A stretch of 64,000 bases of DNA from Lyophyllum atratum. Lineage: Eukaryota; Basidiomycota; Agaricomycetes; Agaricales; Lyophyllaceae. Location of the stretch: the NCBI GenBank assembly GCA_014905825.1, contig JACGCN010000011.1, forward strand, positions 248,001 through 312,000, written 5' to 3'. How positions within the stretch are numbered: the first letter of the stretch is position 1; the number at the start of each line of letters is the position of its first letter. Positions 1-12,112 of this stretch are shown in pieces. A model generated the notes under the pieces. That model ran no database searches, was not told where the DNA came from, and saw only the letters and a list, made by a program, of their open reading frames with translations. The translations under genes were made by a program, and so were the position numbers.

Positions 1-259
1 TTGAAATCATGAGCGACAGAGAGTTACTAAAGGTTTTACCGATAAAAATTCCTCTGCCTTCGGTTTGAATTTCTCACTTCGACATCACGGATCAAGCCTT
101 GAAAACCACGGGTGTCCATCTAAGAGTATCGGAATCAGTTTGCGACGGCAGAGAAAGTGAAAGACAGTAACATCGAATATAAGATTAGTCCTGTCCTTGT
201 TCTCTGTGAGGTACTTTTCGTACATCAAAGTATGTTCAAAAGCCTCGATGTCTTGTAAC

Positions 260-2425
260 GATGCCATTGACGACCAATCCTACATTTGCGTCGGTCAGCC
301 ACAGTAAAATGACAGGTCATGGTACCACGAACCGAATATACGAGGCTAAATTCAACGGTGGAAACATGCATTTTCCATGTCTGAGACGGTTTGAGCGTGT
401 CAGTGGTCACAGGCTGCTTGGACGGTTCCTTGGGTTGCTGGGTCACTTCCCCCGGTTGCTTGGATGGTTCCGCAAGCTGCTGGCCCGGTTCTGCAGACTG
501 CTTGTCCGGTTCTGCAGGCTGTTTGTCTTGTTCCGCAGGCTGTTTGAACGGTTCACTGGTCTTCCTAGTGGCTTGCCCAGGCTGATCGAGACCCTATAAC
601 ATGATATATGCATCGAACCTAGTTTTCGAGCCAGAGATCTAGAGGTCAACTCACAATGAATACATCCAAGTTCGGACCGGGACCAGCACTTGGGAGCCCC
701 AAGATGACTTTTAAGAAGTCTTCCACAAAGACATTCTTGAATTGAATGCAATTAATGGCGCGGGCGATCTTAAAGATCTCGTCATCCTGTGAACGCAGGC
801 GAGGACTGAGCGTGTCCTCCGCGGAACGCTGCTCGGCGGGTTCAACCCATTTTTCTTGTTCGTTGTTCAAGAGAAGGCGCCGCGCGATGAACTGATGAAG
901 CAAGACAACAATCAGATCAAATTGGGATAACGGTCAAATGGAACATGCATTATGGTTCCTGTTCCAAAGAATCAAGAGTGCTGATACCGCGGGAGAGAGA
1001 AACATGGCACGATCTTCGTAAAAGCAATCAGGCGAGAGCATTCCTCTTCCATCCTTGGCTCGTATTAGATCCGACTCCGCCTTGGTGACGCCGTAGAGAG
1101 GAGAAAGGTCGAGGGTAGGCGAAGTCCCGTTATATTTAGGCTTGTCCCCATCGATACGGACGAGTGTAAGCTGATGAATCTCAAATCAGCATGACTGTGA
1201 AGGGCCTTTGAACGGAGTGCGCACTGAAATGATCGTGGCAAGGGCGACGTAAAACCCGTTAATCCCGTTGGGATGGTTGGCGCTCTGGGGGTGTTGGGGG
1301 CTTTTCAGCAGATTGTCGAAGACTTGTTGTGCATCAGGCAAGGGTGTGGCGTCATGTCTTTCAGAACTGCGCGCGAATGGGTACCGTTCTCCAGGAGATA
1401 ACGTCCGTTCTGCGAGGAATGTTATGGGTCGAATGCGTTGCGGACTGACCACTGCAGAAATAATATAAGTTGAGAATCTTCACATCTCAAAAATCCACAC
1501 TCACGCAGTCTTATGACCCCTTCGTTGAGTGTACGATGATCTGTAAAACCTCGGGTGGTGAGAAGACGGTCTGGTTAGACGGCAATTTATACTCACGCAT
1601 TGCCAGAGTGGCTTCATCTGGTATCTGGTCCTCTGATTCCTTGCCGGGGTTGGCGAGCTTCCTATCGCCCGGCGGCACATCGGTTTTGTCGACATCCTTG
1701 TCATCCGGTGTCACCTCGACTTGATCCAACTCTTGCCCCTTGGGATCATTGACCTTCTTATCATCTGAGGTGTCGTCTGTTTTATCGCGCTCCTGCATAC
1801 CCACTGTCCCGTCGACTTCTTCCTCGGATTTCTGGCTAGGTGATGCTGCGGCAGCCCCGTCGAGCTTCCCCTGATATGCTAAGTATCTAATCGCACGATG
1901 AAACTGTGTGATTAAGGGTTAGATAGTTCTTCGATCTACCATACGATGAACATACCATGCCCTTTCTATCGTCTATGAGATCTTCAGTGACATCCGTGAA
2001 GTCTTTCTGAATATTTGTGTCATCAGTCTAAGTGAAAGAGAGGACTTGGATTTGGGAACACGCACCACGATCTCAGGCACTTCCTGCAGTCCCTTGCCAG
2101 ATTTCTTCTTCTCGGGCGCCTTCTTCTCGCAGGAAACATAGAGCGTCAGTAAGAGAAATGAGCCGTGATCGGGTACGCCTACCTGAAGGTCGGCCGATCT
2201 CTTTGTGGGATCACTAGTACCATCGGCGGCACTGGGATTGTTCTTCTCGTTGGTGCTTTCCTTCGTACCGAACAAACGCGTGGGTTCAAAGGTCAGTAGG
2301 TCAGCCAGGACGCTATTAAAAAGGCTCACTGGGGCTGTTCCCGTCGTCGCATCGACGACCTTGTTATCTTCATGGGGTGACTGCGAGTCCTCAGGTAGTG
2401 ACTGAGACATCAGGATCTCAGCCAC
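260..2425 (-). CDS. Ppo-like fatty-acid oxygenase (heme peroxidase family), intron-rich, probably degenerate
   Basis: Several blocks match psi-producing oxygenases (linoleate diol synthase family), which oxygenate C18 fatty acids with an animal-type heme-peroxidase domain. Read right to left: DDRKGM near 1965; LPDAQQVFDNLL and HPNGINGFYVALATI at 1240-1350 (family LPDPGLVFDTLL, HPGGISSLFFAFA); LDLSPLYGV, GRGMLSPDCFYEDRA and SALLILWNRNH at 960-1130; IARRLLLNNEQEKW and DDEIFKIARAINC at 740-900. VEFSLVY near 350 aligns with the family VEFNLLYRWH, but the RWH that should carry the heme-ligand His reads SVRG. Two low-complexity insertions are unusual for the family: an acidic DDK/DVD stretch (1660-1800) and a Pro/Gln heptad repeat (400-600). 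Frame changes not clearly explained by introns (about 1440-1470 and 1180) suggest decay. The start at 2425 is the first Met of the frame that splices onward. The 3' end was not resolved near the left edge. The family call is fairly safe; function is doubtful. Confidence 0.5.
405..590 (-). repeat. In-frame heptapeptide minisatellite (KQPAEPD type)
   Basis: On the minus strand about seven consecutive 21-base units encode variants of KQPAEPD (KQPAEQD, KQPAEPD, KQSAEPG, QQLAEPS, KQPGEVT, QQPKEPS, KQPVTTD). They sit inside the Ppo-like reading frame just before the VEFSLVY block. Units diverge from one end to the other, so the array is not a fresh expansion. Confidence 0.75.
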
Positions 2426-2526
2426 GATGCTATGAAAAGGCTCACTGAGGCTGTTCCCGTCGTCGTATCGGCGACCTGGTTATCTTCATCTAGTGACTGC
2501 GGGTACCCAGGTGGTAATCGAGACAT
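2295..2526 (-). repeat. Direct tandem duplication, about 115-119 bp, at the 5' end of the Ppo-like gene
   Basis: Two adjacent copies (about 2295-2412 and 2413-2526) share a core beginning AAAAGGCTCACTG and running through GACGACGGGAACAG. Both encode a peptide of the form MS..LP...QS..EDN.V.D.TTGTA.VSLF. The upstream copy has lost one base in the run before ATAGC, so it cannot read into the downstream copy. The Met at 2412 or 2425 is therefore the more likely start. Confidence 0.75.
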
Positions 2527-3951
2527 TAGGACGTTAGAAGGCTGTGAGGTAAAATGGAACTATATAGTTGCAATCTCGATCCTACCTCATTGAAAAGGTG
2601 CTTCGCGGCACTACGAATATGCTTGCACAGCTCGCGTATGCCACGCAGATGCTGTCAATATTGACCAAGCATACGAGTATAGGTACGGGCGCTCAATCCC
2701 TTGATGGATGCATCCGACTTTGCATGCAGCCACGGTGCTTCGTCCATTCTTTTCTGGCCTTACTTCGGCTCCACTTTGTGAGTAGTAGTGCGAAATCTCG
2801 AGATCAGACAATAGGTTGTGCCGCAAGCGAGTCGACGTTTGACAGGAGCATTCTTCGCGCACATGTTGACAGAGAGCTCAGGCCACCAGGAAAGTAGGAA
2901 AGCTGGGGATACAGCCACGCGTTGCAAGCATGTCAGAAGGTACGGAGACAGCTGAGTTGTACGAGGCTTGGGTTAACGCAATGGCTTGTGATGAAGAGTT
3001 CTGCAGATCATACCTTGTTCGGATGAATCTACCCGATAACCCCACGTGGCGGGAGTTTTCGGCTCCGATAATCTTGCCTCGGTTCAGAAGGGGAAATTCC
3101 GGAGTCTCTGTCTCGTCCACCCCAAGTCCACCCCCAAGTCTACCCCACTATCAGACAGTTCATACAGCTCCCTTGCATGCATGTTCAATAGACTATATCA
3201 CGGAATTATTCGTACTTGAGGCAACTTATAACAGACCATCCAATCTATCACTATCACTTCTCGTGGAAAAAGTAAGTGATGCCCTCACTTGAGCAGTCCA
3301 ACTTCCAAAAGACCAACCCCTTCCACTACCAAGATCCAGAGCAGATGGCATCCGCGTATGCTCACGCATGGGTAGGACTAGTCTTAATTGGCAGCTTTGG
3401 TATTCGCCAGAAGGATTGTGTGTGATGTCCCATCGTGTACTGGCCGGAGATTGACGTCGTGGCCCAGATCTGGTGATTCGCCTAATTCGCTCCCAATGCA
3501 ATATACTCAACAAAAACTTTTGACTAGTAGATGCTCCCAGCACGTAGACTTATTACAACCCGTTCTTGTCTGTATGTCCACCGGTGGCTTCGCGGGGTAT
3601 GGAAGTGACATCTTTCATGCCAGCTCTGAACGGTATGAGCCCCGGATCGATCGTGTTGCTTGTTTTTGCATGTGGAAGCGGCCTGGCTACGACACCTGCC
3701 AATCGTGATGGGACCCGGCAGCCAGCAACATACCGTTTCATTTCCGAGAGATGGATGCTCGTGTATGCCTTCCTCCACATTCATAGACGACATGAAGCAT
3801 GCCGCTGTACCGCCTGACTTGTCCGCTGTGAAACAATGCCTCGCTTTACCTTATTCTAGCTGTGTGGGACACGCTCACCCATTTGAGTAGACGCATAGGT
3901 TCCTTCAAAGAAAAATCTTCCTTCGTTCGTCCCAACCGTCCCCATTGCAAG
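2527..3951. other. Stretch without a supported gene
   Basis: A 120-codon reading frame (2930-3292, +) starting MSEGTETAELYEAW and several shorter overlapping frames are open, but none shows a recognisable domain or a convincing splice continuation. It is probably the intergenic region between the divergent Ppo-like and DUF2235 genes, or old eroded sequence. Confidence 0.4.
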
Positions 3952-6049
3952 ATGACTCCAGTCTCCTTCGGTCTTGACTCTCCCAAACATTCGACTCGCA
4001 ATATGATCCTGTGTTTCGACGGCACAGGGAATAAACCGGGCGAGGCAAGTCTGTAGTGATCGAGGCCTCAGAATAAGCTAGCTCACGCTGGCCAATTGAA
4101 CTGCACACGACAGACGGCGAGGATATTACTTGATTGACTACCTGTCAATACTGAATTTAATACAGAATTCCATTGTGGTTCGCTTCCACGATGCTCTTAT
4201 GAGGAACGTTCCGAGGCAGCAGCTTGTCTATTATCAGGTCAGCGGACTCAAATTGTAACCAGCTATTACGGACCCGTCTCATCAGCGTCTGTAGCCTGGA
4301 ATCGGAACCTCCAGTAAACAACAATTCGTCACCGGAACAGCTGCAATAAGCGCGATGGCCGTCGACCAGAGTGTCGCCCTCAATATCAATGATCACATCA
4401 AGGATGGGTAAGTGCTTTCACTCTCTTTCACCATCGTCCCCGTGTGCTGAAGCATAGCGTGACGCCAGGTATAGATACGTTGTGCAGAATTACCGGTGAG
4501 CGGTCTTCTTCTCATATTACGGTATGAATCAAAGTGTTTCCTTGTCACACAGCAAAGGTGACAAAATAAGCATCTTTGGATTTTCCCGAGGAGGTAAGTG
4601 GTGCAATACCCGAGTCGTCACTCAAATTATTCTTAGAAACGCCTGGCATCGTTAGCGCACACAGCTCGAGTCGTAGCTGGCATGCTCTACAAGGTAGACA
4701 GCGTATCGCGTATCTCTACCTTTCGGTGACGTCATTCACGGGTGATTTTAGGTGGGTATTCTTCGCCCCCACTCCAACGATGCTCAACTCGATCTTGCCC
4801 TTCATGTATATCAAAAAACGGGCGACGAAGGCTATAACGAGACGAAGGCGTTCCGAAAACAGCATCTCGTGTGAGCGGCATGTTAACAGAAATTCTTGCT
4901 TCATATCTGACATCATCGCTAGTCTGCCAGTGACCATAGAGTTTGTGGGGGTCTGGTATGGAAATCGCACGCTGATATTTTTCATACCCGGATCCCTTAC
5001 GAACTTGGCTAATTCAGGGATACTGTTTCCTCTGTTGGGATTATTCCTCGCAGCCATCCCTATACCTCAGTCAACTATGCTGTAAAACACTTTCGTCATG
5101 CACTAGCACTCGACGAACGGCGAGCTCGGTTCACTCCAAACTTTTGGAACGAACCGACTTTAGAACCGGAACAGGAGTTAGACATTGATGATCCGGATGT
5201 CGAATTCCCCCCGCAGCCAATGGGGACCCTCAGGGATGGCTGGGTGTACACGCCTCCAAGCCGTGATGTCTGCGACGTTCAAGAAGTATGGTTCTCAGGT
5301 AAAGTTCTGCAACAGTCGCTTTCAGTCCCGCCTGACTCATGCAACCCTGTAGGAACACATGCCGATGTCGGAGGCGGTTCACACTCTAACAAGGAGCAAG
5401 CGAGTCTTTCTTACATCCCCCTCCGCTGGATGATCAAAGAGTGCCTCTTTGCCGGAACTGGTATCCTCTTCGACCCCCAATATCTTGTATCTTTTGGCAT
5501 AAACCTCCGGAATCTCGCTGCGGGATTGAGGGAAAAGGGATTCTCGGACTCAGACTTGGCAGCGCTGAACTTCTCCCAGGATGTGCTCAGAAGAACACAG
5601 GACAATCGTCCAGATATCTCTCACGCGCCACAAGCCCAGGCTGATGTATCAGCGAAAATCTACGACCAATTGTCCTTGGGGAAGGGATGGTGGATTCTCG
5701 AACTACTACCCACAACATTTGGTACGTACCAGAGATTTGACGGAGCCTGGGTTCGCAAGAGAATGTGAGCTCTCTTTTCCGGCTTTGGTCTCAATCTATT
5801 CAACATGCCTTTCCGAATAGGTCGAATTTCGGCCAAGGGAGATATATACCTTTCCACGAGGACGAGGACGAAATCAAGGTCCATATATCCGTCAAACTCA
5901 GAATGGACGACCCAAAGCAGAGATACATCCCAGCCGCTTATAATTGGGACGTCGCATTGAAATCGGGCATGTTGACTTGGGTGGGGAAGGAGGAGGATGA
6001 AAGGGACGAGAAGGTTCGAACGAATCGGATGGTGGACGCCAATTCGTGA
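3952..6049 (+). CDS. DUF2235 (Tle1-like) alpha/beta hydrolase
   Basis: This is a fungal DUF2235 protein, the family that shares its catalytic fold with the bacterial Tle1 phospholipase effectors. Motifs appear in family order once short introns are removed: ILCFDGTGN (about 4000), VVRFHDAL and QQLVYYQ (4170-4240), KISIFGFSRG with the nucleophile Ser (about 4570), LAGMLYKV, VGILRPHSNDAQ (4755), then IEFVGVWDTVSSVG, formed exactly by joining 4955 to 5018 across an intron. NYAVKHFRHALALDERR, the GTHADVGGG block and IPLRWM follow (5065-5430). The last exon begins after the intron at 5766 and ends at a TGA at 6047-6049. I chose ATG 3952 because it lies just upstream of the first motif and the frame is open. 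No signal peptide or membrane segment is visible. Substrate and cellular role in fungi are not known from the sequence. Confidence 0.92.
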
Positions 6050-6377
6050 GGGGCTATCCCATTTCCTTACACACGGGTATCAAATGTGTATTGCCTACCC
6101 GGTGTCCTCGATACCAGTTATATTTAACTTCGACTTTACCATATAATCTCAGTCACCGAAGCAACCATTCAGGGCTCTGATTGAATCATGCCAGAATGCA
6201 TTGGGAATATATAAGTCAAAAGAATGCATGAACAGATCGAAGAGTTACAGCGCCAGTAGCATAAGTGTATATCCCTATCGTAGGAATGAAACCCCAGGAA
6301 CCTAGGAAGGAAACCCCGAGATTGAATAGGAATGTCAAGAATAGGGGAGTCGAGACTTACCTTTGCCACTTTGATAC

Positions 6378-8007
6378 TTACATCTGTTCCAGGGCATATT
6401 TACGTTCTTGGGTTCTGGTATCATGGAATGCAGGTAATAAGTCATCCACCTGCTTCCATTGAGATGCAAAAAGTGACGGATACGTGAAGACATATCTCAG
6501 ACTAGGAAACAGGTCCGTCAAGAAGGACGCGACTGTTGCCGGCTTTTCGTTGAATACCAGTGATTTCAATTCGAGGCACTCAATAGAAGCACATCGTGAC
6601 AGCACCCTCACCGGGCCTGCGGCTAGATGATGTGGTGGATTCAGGGTTGCATGGGAGACGGACAGAGTGGACATGAGACCAATGCTTGGCAATCGATATG
6701 AGCCCATCCAGCGACATTGCACCATCACCGTCCCAGTCCGATGTAGGCCCGTATGTGAATTGAGTCATCTTCGGCCAAGCCATGGTCATTTTCTCGAAAG
6801 AAATATCGTCTAGCTGGAATGCACAGTTAAATTCGATGTTGACAGATTCTAGGTTTCCGAATGCGAGGAGGGGTGCTATGGAGGTGGGGGTTATGACGTG
6901 TGCATGTGAAGCTGCAAGTGGAGTAGGAGATTCGACACTTGTGATCTGCCTGATCTCGAAATTGCAAAGTTGTGCATGAACGCAATGGGTTTCCAGAGCC
7001 TCGAAGAAATGAAGAACTTCCGACCCGAGGGGGGCATATGTGGTCGTGATATCCAGTGTATGAAGATGACGAGGACGCATGCGACCGAATACTTTAGCGC
7101 AGCGGCCAAGGTCTTGGGTAGTGATTACTAGATATTTGAGCTGCTGAAACGCGGGGCGCCCTTCTGGAAGAGACGACATGATATCTTCGCCAGTATTCCC
7201 AACCTTGAGCGTGTGTAACGTTGAGGAAGCTGCGAGAGTTCGAAGTGCAGTGGGGGGCAAGATGAGTCTGCTGCATTCTAGAACTTCTAGGCGTGCAAGC
7301 CCTTCAACTAGTCCTACGAATATCGGTCCGAGGCCAACAAGGTTGATGCTTGTATCATCGAAGAGCCGAATGCTCTTAAGATTAGGTGCCCTGGTCCGGA
7401 AAGAGTCCAGGACGGACGAAACGGTAAAATTCGGGTCTTCAGGAGGAAGCCAGAGCTCGATGCTATGCAGGCTTGGTCCTAGAAAATGGCCCATATAAGG
7501 CAGATGATCCGCGCTCCCTCTAAAATCCTGTAGATTCGGGAATGTAATCGCATGGTTGAGAGAAAGGACGTGGAGAACATGAAAGTCGATTTTGTGAGTG
7601 CTCGTCACATGAAGGGGATGCATGACCATGTTTCCCAAGTAAGGCGGGAGAAATCCCAAGCGTCGCACACGGCGAGCATATGGCTTGCAGGGAGCCCAAT
7701 CTTCGGACGTAGTCGGTCGCCGGAGAGACTGGCATAAAAACATGGGGAGTGAGTTTTCGAGCCGTCAAAGAGATGGATTTTCCATTCGTACCACAGTTCG
7801 GTCGACCTTTTGCCATGTGTCTGCACTCATGCAACGAACAAGGGGAGCCAAGCTAGGCAGTGTCGACCAGAGAACGTCAGAAGCTGGATCATAGAATGCC
7901 TGGCATGTGGCTGCGAGTGCGGCCATGTCTTTTGGTCCGCGATAGTCATCGTAAACAAAGGCAAAAACGAGGCGCAGGATATCGACGATCTTCAAGCAAG
8001 GGTGCAT
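6378..8007 (-). CDS. F-box-like protein with leucine-rich C-terminal region
   Basis: The N-terminus (exon 1, 8007 to about 7788) has the look of Agaricomycete F-box proteins: ILRLVFAFVYDD, AALAATCQAFYDPASDVLW, LPSLAPLVRC. A 63-base intron with donor GTACGA and acceptor TGCCAG joins it to a long exon (about 7725-6580) with loosely repeated Leu-rich segments such as LKSIRLFDDTSI and LARLEVLECSRL. Such proteins are usually substrate-selecting subunits of SCF ubiquitin ligases, a family-based inference. Near 6610 the frame SSRRPGEGAVTM stops, while the next frame continues with CLELKSLVF and VASFLTDLFPSLRYVF to a stop at 6378. Either an 80-90-base intron (GTGAGG...AACAG) joins them in frame, or one base has been lost. 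Confidence 0.65.
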
Positions 8008-8540
8008 CCTGTCGGTCTTTAGCTGACGGGTAAAAAGTAGTGAGAATAGTGAGATTGGCTATACCTCTCAGTCGATGTCGAGCTATGTCGAGATGGACGG
8101 ATATATCAAGTCGGGGCAGGAGTATAGACGCGCGTCGCGCAAAAGGCAAGATCGCGACCGTAATTATCACAAAGCCTTATATTCTACAATATGTTTGATT
8201 GAGAATGGAAGGTTTCGAAGCAGTGGTGGTAGTTGATAACTGCAGTTGAGTCGACTGTTGTCGCCCAAAACGGGCAGATGGCGGAATATGGCGAGCTTTG
8301 TCAGCACTGTATCACTTTCCGCGTTTGGCGAACGCCCGAACAGCAGTTGCATGTCGCAGTGCATGGTCGCTCTCCTGCTCCGGACTACTGCTGTCCTCCT
8401 GCCATATCCCTCGAGGACTTGGTTCGATAAATACTACTGATTTCTACTTATCTCCCCGTGAATTCGATCACACTCGCTGCCACCAGCAGCCTCACCCCCT
8501 TTACCTGATTCGAGGAGTCACATACCCGTCGGCCCCTGTT

Positions 8541-11500
8541 ATGGCGCCAAGCTCTCCGCAGTACAAGCGCGGTTCAAGCTCCAGTGCAGCTGCCACGCCG
8601 AAACGAGCTGAAGATGAGGAGATTAGGCCCTATGTTATTGTTGGGGACATCGGGAAGGGGAGTTTTGCAACCGTCTACAAGGGATACCACGAGGTGCATT
8701 ACTTTTTCGATTCGCGTCCGCTTTTCTCTAACATTTGTGACCAGGAAACCCGTCTACAAGTGGCTATCAAAACTGTCAAACGCGACAACCTAACTGCCAA
8801 GCTGTTCGACAACCTCCAGAGCGAGATCCAAATTCTCAAGTCGCTATCACACAGGCATATCACTAGGCTTATTGATATCGTGGTGAGTATATACGCTCCT
8901 CGACCGCCTCAACGCATCTGAGATTAATTCAGCGCGCCGAGCGACATATATACCTGATTATGGAGTATTGCGGCGGAGGGGACTTGACGAATTACATCAA
9001 GAAGCGCGGCCGCGTCGAAAGCCTGGAATACGTGCCAACTACCGGAGCCGCACCCCAGTATTATCCACATCCGCGAACTGGTGGCCTGGACGAGATCGTC
9101 GTCCGCAGTTTCCTGAGGCAGCTCGGTGAGCAGGCTATCTGACGTCAACGCTGTATATGGCTTAGCGTTTTCTGTTTTCTCCGTAGCCCGTGCTCTCAAG
9201 TTTCTTCGACATCGTAACTTGATCCATCGAGACATCAAACCCCAGGTTTGCCCATCACTGATTTTTGACTCCACGATATTGATCAACCCTCCAGAACCTC
9301 CTACTGAACGCTCCTTCACCTGAGGAACTCGCTCGAGGGCATCCTTTGGGAGTTCCAATCCTCAAAGTAGCGGATTTCGGATTCGCTCGTTCACTGCCAA
9401 ATGCCATGATGGCGGAAACACTCTGCGGGTCTCCGTACGTCCATCTAATTTTAGACCTGTTTGTGGTGGTTAAGATTTTTCTTTATAAGATTGTACATGG
9501 CCCCAGAGATCTTGAGATACGAGAAATACGATGCCAAAGCCGACCTCTGGTCCGTCGGCGCCGTCCTTTTCGAAATGTCCGTCGGCAAGCCACCATTCCG
9601 TGCTCAAAACCACATAGAGCTGCTCAAGCGGATAGAGCATTCCAAGGGCATCAAGTTCCCAGACGAGGCCCCCACATCACCCAGCGCAAAGAACGGCGGC
9701 GGCGGCAGCGAAGACTCGCCCGTCCCAGAGGACGTGAAGAAGCTCATTCGTGCCCTGCTAAAGCGGAACCCCGTCGAGCGGGCTAGTTTTGATGAATTCT
9801 TCGGGAGCACTGCACTGGCGAACTCCAAATTTCCACGAATTCAGGCGGCTAGTGCGTCTCGCTCGTCTGTGGCGCGGGATTCGAGTATAATACAAGACGA
9901 GGACCAAAGACCGTGGACGGGGCGATCGCCGACGCCTGAACACCATCGTGTCATTCCGCCGGAAGTGTTGGACCCGAAGGCGATGATTCCGCCGAGCAGG
10001 TTCAATTTCAGAAGGACTAGTGGTCTGGACAACGAGGAAGGGAGTCCTTCGACGCCGAATAACGGTCTGCCTCAGGACACGTATGATTTCAAACCCATTG
10101 TGTAGTCGTGAAAGGCTCACATGAAGTTTCAGCTCCAATGATTCTCGAGAGAAGTTTGCAAGCCCTCCAGAAATGGCCCGACGTCCATCATTACAACCGA
10201 ACCAGGAACGTCGGCCTCCGAAGCCGCTCTCGACAGAGGGCTCGTTCATCCCAGGGGAGACAGAAGAGGATGGGATGCTGCGACGCGAGTATGTGCTGGT
10301 CGGCGATACACGAGCGGTGGAGTTCAACCGCGCAGTAGACGGTACGCTCCCTTCCCATCTCTCCAAACCTCCCATGAACCCCCCATCCCCAGAAATCGCG
10401 TCAGAGCCACGACGGCCCCTACAAGACCGAAAAATCCCACCAACACCCGTCACCGAAGACTACACGCCAGAGTTCCCAATACCCACCCCCACCAACATCA
10501 CCTTCCCCCCACCACCCAACCCCGCCGCCCCACCACTATCATCCTCACCATCCAGCCTCGCGTCTCGTGCGGCCTCCAATGCCCTGAACCGCGCGATCAG
10601 CTTGGCCTCGAAGAAGCTGTTTGGGTCTTCGGGGCAGTCGCGGTCGTCGCCATCACGTGACTATAGTAGTGTGCCGTCGTCCCCCAAACGATCGCCCATC
10701 ATCAGTCTCGGACCGGAGGGCGAGCGGGATCCTCTGGAGGACGAGTTGTTGGGAGCTCTGGAGGAGCTGGCGCAAAAGACTGATGTGCTGACGCACTGGG
10801 CGGATGAGATGTACGAGTATGTCAAGGCTGTGCCTCAGAGTAAGTCCTATATTTTGCCTCTGGGACATCAAGGGATACATTCAACACGTTCTTTCTTTGT
10901 GTAGAACCGCTACCTGACCCTACGAAGTTTGCGCAGCGGGAAGGCGAGGCTGATAAGCACGCGCGACGGCGGAAACTTGCGGACATGGAGGCGGAATATA
11001 ACGCCGTCACCTGCGTTGCGGTGTACATGCTTTTAATGTCATTCTCGCAGAAGGGCATCGACAAGCTGCGGAATCACCAGGAACACATGAAGATGCGCCA
11101 TCCGGATGGCGACTTTGTGGTTAGCGAGGGTTTCGATGACGGTAAGCGCAATCTCTTGTCTAGGTTGGATTGTAGGCTTATGCATGGATCATGAAGCGCT
11201 CTCGTGGTTCAAAGAGCACTTCATCAAGTGCAACGATCGCGCGGCTCTCGTGAAGACTTGGCTGCCTGCGCAGTACGATGGCCCCAAGAGTTGGCTCGAT
11301 CAGCTGGTATATGATCGTGCCCTGGTTCTCGTAAGCAGTACCTTCTACTCAAATAGCGCTGCATCCCTAACCCTTGCCTCACACAGAGTCGTACAGCTGC
11401 GCGGAAAGAGCTGCTGGATCAGGCATCCAGCCCCGACGAATGCGAGAAGCTCTACGAGGAGTCGTTGTGGTGTCTATATGCCCTGCAAGATGACCTGCTG

Positions 11501-11785
11501 CAGACAGGAAATCCGTTCATGGACGAAGACCGCGAGACGATCGGCACATGTGCGCTTCCCCCTCCTCAGTTGAATGTACGCGACTCTAATCCAGAATCCA
11601 CACATACAGGGATCAAACGGACTAAACTTCGTCTTGTCCGGTGTCGCGCGCGTATGGCCATGAATGACCGCGACCGATTGACCGATGCACGTGCGGATCA
11701 GAACCTGGCCGATGTTGCGCGCATTCCGGCACCATGGGATGTTAAGCCTGTGGATTCTGGCAGAACGACTGGTCGCTCGTCATGA
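8541..11785 (+). CDS. atg1: Serine/threonine kinase Atg1 (ULK), autophagy initiation
   Basis: Atg1 is the kinase of the Atg1-Atg13-Atg17 complex that starts autophagosome formation at the phagophore assembly site. The N-terminal kinase domain is complete: glycine loop [14 protein letters not shown] (residues about 35-48), VAIKTVK lysine, MEYCGGGDL hinge, HRDIKPQNLLLN (joined across the intron after 9244), [21 protein letters not shown] (joined across the intron near 9436-9495), [13 protein letters not shown] Ser/Pro-rich linker follows (about 9850-10700). The conserved C-terminal MIT-type region includes [16 protein letters not shown] and ends ARIPAPWDV just before TGA 11783-11785. The intron at about 10079-10130 joins ...PQDT to SNDSRE in frame. 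ATG 8541 was chosen because it starts the open frame leading to the glycine loop. It looks fully intact, is about 950 residues as usual for the family, and is convergent with the methyltransferase gene downstream. Confidence 0.95.
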
Positions 11786-12112
11786 CATTCAAATCTACCC
11801 CTTGTCTTGCGGAGGAGCAGGCTAGGGAGGCTATATTTTAATTGGATTGTATTTGGCCTTTTAGGAAGGTATTAACTTGCTATGTAATGTATCCCGCATT
11901 TTCAACCGTCATCCACTGTACCTACCTCAGTTTTTCATCCTGTATTGGAGACTCATCTTTACTTTTGTTATGCGCATTTCAATATTGCATTGCCCGCTCC
12001 CGAGTTATGTATGTCTGGCATCTTCGCACATTTGTACTACTTTTATGTCATTAGGAACGTTTGTATCATGGTTCGCACGTCGTTAATCTACACCGGACAT
12101 ATGTCCGCACCA
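11786..12112. other. Convergent intergenic region
   Basis: T-rich sequence between the stop of atg1 and the stop of the SPOUT methyltransferase on the other strand. It probably holds both 3' UTRs. No other gene seen. Confidence 0.6.

Noticed and set aside
2690..2735. Resemblance of CCCTTGAT.GATGCAT.CGACT to a stretch at 15.66 kb, suspected RNA gene or repeat
   Set aside because: Similarity is limited to about 20 bases and there is no RNA fold that I recognise. It is most likely chance.
2930..3292. A 120-codon frame starting MSEGTETAELYEAW
   Set aside because: No domain, no splice partner and overlapped by other open frames. Kept only as a remark in the intergenic entry.
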